A model generated the notes under the pieces. The model had not been told where the DNA came from. It saw only the letters and a program-made list of their open reading frames with translations, and ran no database searches. The position numbers were made by a program, and so were the translations under genes. Of a stretch of 64,000 bases of DNA, positions 58,226 to 64,000 are shown piece after piece (position 1 is the stretch's first letter; the number at the start of each line of letters is the position of its first letter). The DNA is from Diogma glabrata (lineage: Eukaryota > Arthropoda > Insecta > Diptera > Cylindrotomidae), in assembly GCA_963693315.1 (NCBI GenBank), contig OY856188.1, forward strand, positions 249,135,394 through 249,199,393, read 5' to 3'.

Positions 58226-58396
58226 TCCGTCTCTTAAAACTTATTTTTTTTTCTTAGTTTTTCTTTTCAGTTACCAATAAAATTTTCCAACAATAATTTT
58301 CATATATTTTTAATTATTGGTTTTTTAACCTTTTATTTTGTACCATTTTTGTTGTTTTTTTCTTAACCTCGGTGTTGACTGCGTTATGATGTCATT
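58226..58396 (-). promoter_or_regulatory. Probable 5' UTR part of exon 1 with a minimal upstream ORF
   Basis: Reading the minus strand, a pyrimidine-rich stretch ends in TTTGTATTCATTTCAG at 58397, a good splice acceptor. It is followed by 171 non-coding bases up to the ATG at 58225. The first bases contain ATG ACA TCA TAA, a three-codon upstream ORF. If this acceptor is used, transcription starts further upstream, possibly beyond the window end. Confidence 0.4.
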
Positions 58397-58810
58397 CTGA
58401 AATGAATACAAAAGAAAAAATATTTAATAAAAATAAGTTTCTGAATTGGAAAATTATTTAGTAACATTAGGAAAATGTGTTTTCTTCAATTTGAAAAACA
58501 ATTGAAAATTTTACGAACTTTCGAGCAGAAGTTTGTTTTATTAAAATTATTATTTTTGAAAAGAAAATTTTTGGTTTGAATTAAAAGGATGGGAGGGAGT
58601 GTTTTGTATCGATTTTTATTTTAGAAGGATGAATTGTTAATGAATTATTAATTTTGCTTTATCTTAAATGAAACTGTTAAACAAAAATGTATATTTATTC
58701 TATTTTTCATGATATTTTTAATACTAATTTTTATACTCTAATTTTACTTGGTATTGTCACAAACACGAACTCAAAGTTGATTTAATTACACCGGCACATA
58801 AAAAAAACAA

Positions 58811-59489
58811 AGTGGTCTATACTTTAGGCGCCACCTATCTACGGGCATGTTTTTCGACCCGCGGAATACGAATTTCAAGTCAGTTTTAGCCGTCCACCGT
58901 CCAATTTCGAATTGCAAAAAACCGTGAAGAATAGCGAAAATTGGATATTTTTGTATAAAAAAAAATTTGGGGATCTAAGACGCTCAATTTTCATGTATTT
59001 TGATCTCGTGAATACTAATTTTAAGTGTGCTTAGGTCATAAGCTGTTTTAAATCCAAGAAAATTGTAAAAAAAAACCTTAAAAATGGCGAAAATCCCAAA
59101 AAATTTTAATTATTTTGATAAAAAAAATCTTGTAGTCTTGGATCGAGGAGAATTTTCTTGTAATTCGATCTCCGTAATCTGAATCTGCTATATATTTGAT
59201 CCAGATTCCTCTCAAACACTCAAAAAATCTCAAACACTCGAAAAAAAAATTGAAAAAAAATCTTGTTAGCTCTATTTAATACGTTTTTTGTATTCACGAG
59301 ATCAAAATACATGAAAATTGAGCTTGTCCCCAAAATTATTTTTTTACAAAAAAATCCATTTTTCGCTATTTTTCACGGTTTTTGGCAATTCAAAATTGAA
59401 GGGTGGACGGCTAATACTGACTTGAAGTTCGTATTCCACAGGTCGAAAAACATGCCCGTAGATAGGTGGCGCAATTTGTACAGCCAAAC
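58811..59489. mobile_element. Fold-back element with about 215-bp inverted arms
   Basis: Left arm GCCACCTATCTACGGGCATG with TTTTTCGACC, and right arm GGTCGAAAAA with CATGCCCGTAGATAGGTGGC, are inverted copies. The arms continue inward through CCGTGAAxAATAGCGAAAA to TTTTGATCTCGTGAATAC (about 59000-59020 against 59290-59310). The centre (about 59030-59280) is AT-rich and unique. No coding capacity; superfamily unknown. Confidence 0.75.
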
Positions 59490-62130
59490 GAGCCAATAAC
59501 CCGTTTAAGGTTTATCTCAATAATTTAACATTAATCAAGAATTAATAACAAAAGAAATCTTAAACCAAAAACTCTTCTTTAAATTGTGTCGCTTAATAGC
59601 AATAATAACCATCATTTCCGTTAATTTTTGTTAAAAAAATTTATCAGTAAAACAATTTTTATATTTATTATGTTGCAATGTTTATTTATAAACAAACAGA
59701 AAAATAATTCCCACACATTTCTGTTTTCAAAGAAATTATATGAAAAACTTTATATACTTGAATCAAGTTTTATTTCTTATGATATTATTTCTTATCAATT
59801 TAATTTTTTAAGATTTAATTAATTTTCATCAGAATATAAAATTAATTGCAAAAATTCAGGTAAAACAAAAATACATTAAATCAATTAATTATTGATTCTT
59901 GATTGTACAATTTTCATAGTCTTGATCAAAAATTATTTATTTTGATTCTAACGGTCCACTGTATACCAACAACCTTAAAATGTATAACGACAACAACAAA
60001 ACACCATATTCACGAAAATTGCAATACGAATGTGTCGTCCTTTTATGGATTTTTCATCTTTAAGTGAAGTTGTCGGATAAGATTTTTTCAACTTTTTAAT
60101 AAAACACAAAGAATATCAAAATAATAAAGAAAACAGAATATAATATTTCCAGTTCAAACTCTGTTGAATCAACGGCAGATTTAACACATGTATGTATAAT
60201 ATATGACAATAACTTTTAGATACGAGAAAATAAATTAAACAAATAGAAATAAAGTTACAAGGAACAGAATGTCATATGCTCGACTTGGTGGCTATTTATT
60301 GGCAATAGGATTGAATTTGCAAAATGAAAATAACTTTAGCTTTTAGAAGAAAGCTTGTTAAACCTGTCATGTCTACTCGAACAGCAAACGCAAAAATTTA
60401 AATTAATATAAAACAAAATATAAAAATTAAATTTTTTTTAAATATCTCTCCTCTAATCCTAATTTGTTTAATATTTCCTTACATAAATCAGACCTATTGG
60501 AAACCCCTCTTAAATCTTAGATTTATATTCAATCATTATATTCAAGGGAGGTGAAGAGAAATGATCATCTTGATGCTTGGACATTTTTTATGTTTTCATA
60601 TTTTTACCGTTGGTTTCATATACATTTTATATATCTTAACACAAAACCAAAATCTAGCACAGTTAACACTATATTAAATTCTAACACTATCCGCAGTATC
60701 AATTTTCTCCACTCATCAATCAATAACATCAGACTCAATAACATTCAACAGTCCCCTCCGGACATCCATTTTATCCTATTACATGGCATAAATAAGGTTT
60801 TATTTATACATATCGTTTTATTAATTATTTAACACCGCTATTGGACAACGACAGGAAACCAATTCTGCAAACAACAATTTCTAGTCCAAAGCATCCAAAA
60901 TAATACACAAAATTTCTCTTAAATGAACAGTTAAAACTTTATACACAATTAAACTTCACTTAACATGATCACATTCCACTTAAACTATTTACACTTTCGC
61001 AATATAATTTAAAACTAATTTTCATTCTGCAAAGGGAAATCCTTGTATTTAATTCTGCTTAATTTTCTTGTATATTATAGGACTATCCACCCATTCTTTA
61101 CTAAGACAGCTCCAGAAATTTAAGTAATTATTTTGGATATATTTTATTTCATGTTTTGACCCTTTTTCATAGAAAAAATGTGATTTTAATTTTGAAATAT
61201 TTTAATATCGCCTATTGAGGTTGAAGACAATTTTGTTTTGTATTTCATTGCGATTGTGTATAATCATAACACTATTCCCTCAGTAGACAAGGGAAACATC
61301 AGTGACGTTATGCTCTCCTAGTCTGTTGTGATCACAATTCTACCAGGTGACGTTTTTGGAATTGAGGTGGGTTGTCGGGAAGTCGGGACTTGACAGGTCA
61401 GACAGTTAAACCCACTGTGTTACCAGCAAAGGCTGGCATCCTGATAACTCACCCTATATTCCTCATTCTCCAGCTATAATATTACCTGCTTCGCGTTACA
61501 TAAGTTTTGTTCAACATGAATCTTAAATAATCGGTTGCAAATGTGATGAGTCTTTTATCGTCCAGCATGTAATTTTACTAAACTCATTTCATTGTGTTTA
61601 TGTTTTGTTTTAGTTTTAAGGTATATAACCTAATATACAATACTATTTCAATTTTTTTTTCTCCAAACGAAAATAAAGAAATAAGGAAATGATGACGCAC
61701 TTAGCTTTTTATATCATATTGAACATAGTCACATACATAACTTTCCTTTGTAAAGTTTTTTTTCTGATTATACATTTATATGAGAAAAAAATGAAACAGA
61801 ATATTCTCTCGCAAATGTTTTTTTTATGCTTTAATACTTCAACAAAACTTGTTGTACGTTTCGATGGGAACGAATAAGAGAGACATATTGACAATGAATC
61901 AACTTTTGTCCTTTTTTAGTCATAAAATAGGAATTATATTTATGGTAGCACATTGCTTAATTTGGAAATCAGTTGGTGTTTAATATCAAATGAGATTAAA
62001 TCAAAAAAATAAAGAAATTCGGTTCGGAAATTTCCTATGCACTTTTGCAAGAAAAAAATATTTAATTACATTAAAGAAACGCAGTGCGCGAATTTGTTTT
62101 ACTAAGTTTTCATTTTGGATTAAATTAGTT
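59490..62130. other. AT-rich DNA upstream of exon 1, no gene recognised
   Basis: Short spurious frames only (for example 60551-60832). One member of the three-copy dispersed repeat lies at 61363-61455. The first, non-coding exon and promoter of the long-intron gene might be here or beyond the window; I cannot identify them. Confidence 0.35.
61363..61455 (+). repeat. Dispersed repeat (three copies), copy 3
   Basis: Diverged member with GAAGTCGGGACTTGACAGGT and CCAGCAAAGGCTGGCATCC, the same order as the other two copies. Confidence 0.45.
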
Positions 62131-62132
62131 AA

Positions 62133-62300
62133 TGTTTAATAATTTTATTAAGTGAGTTTTTGGTGAAAAATTATGAAAACTTGAGTATCGCGCTCGAAAA
62201 AATGAACAATGTTAATGGCGGTACGCGTTTACATATTGGAAAAATTGATATTGTAAAGGACTTACTGGAGTTGCCTGGCATCGATCAACGTCTTCTGGGC
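62133..62300 (+). CDS. Short candidate coding exon, plus strand, product unknown
   Basis: About 55 codons with balanced codon use and non-repetitive protein sequence (for example NGGTRLHIGKIDIVKDLLEL) stand out sharply from the AT-rich surroundings. A possible acceptor (TTTAATAATTTTATTAAG at 62134-62151) precedes it. No convincing consensus donor follows the last conserved-looking residues (GIDQRLLG, around 62300); downstream the frame becomes Phe/Ile-rich and looks intronic. I do not recognise the protein. It could be one exon of a plus-strand neighbour gene or a fragment of a processed copy. Confidence 0.35.
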
Positions 62301-62509
62301 ACGTTATTAATTTTTTTTTGTTTAAATACATATATTTATATATTTCTAGGTAATAAAAGAAATTTTTTTTTCATTATTCATATTATAATTTTTTTTCTTG
62401 TTCCGACATGCTATGGAGATGAGACGCTAAGATCGTTCTTCCTTATATAGAGATTTTTTCTGGGATAGATACCATACTCGTTTTAATTGGATCATCCAGA
62501 TCCAGTTAT

Positions 62510-64000
62510 ATTAAGTCTTACTAAGATACAATTGACCTGCTCCTTTTAGATACTACAATCTTCAAAAATCGCAAATAATCCTGCCCCTTCGACTATCTAA
62601 ACTTACAACATCTATGTAGACTCCCTTCTCCGTTCTAATCACATTAGTTCCAAAACCTAATCCCCTTTCCATTCTAGTCTTTCCTTGCATTCAAAAACTT
62701 TCGGCTTCTCATACATATAACATTCCTCTTCGATCGATTGTTGCTAGCTACTCATCTCCCTTGTTAAACCTTTAGAAATTTTTAAACGCGATCCTCCACC
62801 GAGTATGCGAAGCCCCCATGTTCAATGTTAAAAACTCGTATAAGAAGTCCAAACAGTTTCTTCCTAACAAAATCACCACTTCCAGATTTCCTTTGTCGTC
62901 ATTTCCGTATTTTCCAATGTGCCTGTCCAACTGGCCTCAAACGCTATTTTAAACCGTATCTCCTTTTCCGCTATCAAAACCGTATCTCCTTTTCCAACAA
63001 ATAATCATGTTCTGTACTTTCAAGACTTTTTTCTTTACTTTCCGTTCCCACACTTAAGCACAAACTCATGGTCCCGTCATGGACAATCTTCTTTCTCCAA
63101 CGCTTATAAGCTTGGTCTTGGAAACAAAATTCTTAGACCCATTCCTGTACTGCCGTTGTTCCTTAAGAAATATGTTTATGACATTATTTATTGTACTCTT
63201 ATCGCTCAAATTAATGAAACACTAATTTCCCTTAACTCCATCTCTTCATACATTCAATTCACCCATGAAGTAAAAAAAAAACGACCAAAATACTTTCTTA
63301 GATATTCTAATTCTTCGTAACTCCGAACGCCATGTTTCTATTGAATGGTGTCAAAGCCATTTCCTCCAACTGCTTGTTTAACTTTCTTTCTGGACACTTC
63401 TACAATCCCAAATTCAATGTCGGGTATTGCTTTGCCAAATGGGTTTTGTCTCTCTGTGACGCCAAATAACATCCGAATAACATTAAAAAAATCTCAAAAA
63501 TATTTAAGAAAACAACAACTTTTCTCCTCCTACCACCCAACAAACTCATCACTCAATCCTGTCTTCATCCAATTTTCAAACACCGCCGGATTTAATTTCA
63601 TCTTTACAAGATTTTTAAAACTAAATTTCCCGAAATTAACCAAGCAATCTCATAAGTCATACCCCCCGTCTCTAATTTCCTTCCCTGTGGTAGAAAACCA
63701 GAACAAAGCTCCCCGAAAATACGAAATCAGAAACATTTATTTGTTTTTTAAGCATCCCAATAACTACAACAACGCCATCATTGGTCATTAAAAAGCTCTT
63801 GGTCAACATTTTCACTTTCAACGTCCCAATCATCAATCCTCACAGCCCAACTACTATATCATCGAGTGTTTTTGAAATTTTTGCTAAAACATACATCCAT
63901 CGACCTAACTTTGATCCTATCCTACCTCAACTTTAAATACTTTCTCGTCTTCTGAATCCTAGCCTACATATTACGACGCTGTTTACTCAGGTACAAAAAG
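62510..64000 (+). other. G-poor, C/T/A-rich block with two open frames
   Basis: From about 62510 the plus strand changes composition: C, A and T dominate and G is scarce (for example one G in 63481-63540). Open frames at 62919-63320 and 63345-63791 encode Ser/Pro/Asn/Phe-rich proteins with no recognisable domain. It could be part of a strand-biased retroelement or an untranslated region. It runs off the window end. Confidence 0.35.

Overview
This is a eukaryotic, AT-rich, repeat-dense chromosomal window, most likely from an insect. The evidence is GT-AG introns tens of kilobases long, Asn/His-rich low-complexity coding sequence, and a typical arthropod transposon mix: mariner, RTE, Ty3/gypsy, BEL/Pao, Penelope-like, hAT and MITEs. 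There are no bacterial-type genes, no CRISPR array and no intact RNA gene. The species cannot be fixed from the sequence alone.

One host gene spans most of the window on the minus strand. Exon 1 (58225-57935, coding part), exon 2 (25708-25561) and exon 3 (11028-9899) join in frame through introns of 32,226 and 14,532 bp. They encode at least 523 residues of a Ser/Asn/His-rich, probably disordered regulatory or scaffold-like protein that I do not recognise. The 3' end of the gene is not visible and probably lies beyond position 1. Two further minus-strand exon candidates (26677-26477 and 22644-22243) are phase-compatible with each other but straddle exon 2, which suggests an interleaved gene or relic. 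A short conserved-looking exon candidate lies on the plus strand at 62133-62300.

Almost everything else is mobile DNA in the introns and flanks. 2.8-6.8 kb: a two-module dispersed repeat, a LINE scrap, and a duplicated block in which one copy has a TA-flanked MITE and the other is the matching empty site, with a tandemly doubled 151-bp hairpin between them. 14.2-20.7 kb: TTTGAAACA arrays, and a nearly complete RTE retrotransposon with 13-bp target-site duplications, inserted in an older repeat and followed by a tRNA-like sequence. 21.4-24.8 kb: BEL/Pao and gypsy relics, an LTR with primer-binding site, and a MITE. 29.5-35.5 kb: a decayed Ty3/gypsy element on the minus strand, split by a 2.4-kb long-inverted-repeat element whose CACTA ends and 3-bp TTA duplication indicate a CACTA-like transposon. 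39.5-41.1 kb: hAT-like non-autonomous element. 42-43.3 kb: minisatellite and repeat modules. 43.8-46.3 kb: an unidentified relic coding region cut by an internally deleted mariner. 48.3-56.2 kb: fold-back element, LINE/integrase chimera, Penelope-like fragment with a GIY-YIG domain, and a second decayed gypsy on the plus strand. 58.8-59.5 kb: another fold-back element. 62.5-64 kb: a strongly G-poor stretch of unknown nature.

No new enzymatic system is evident. The most informative items are the nested insertions whose removal restores older reading frames or matches an empty site, the CACTA-like element with internal 149-bp repeats, the doubled hairpin, and the interleaved exon candidates.
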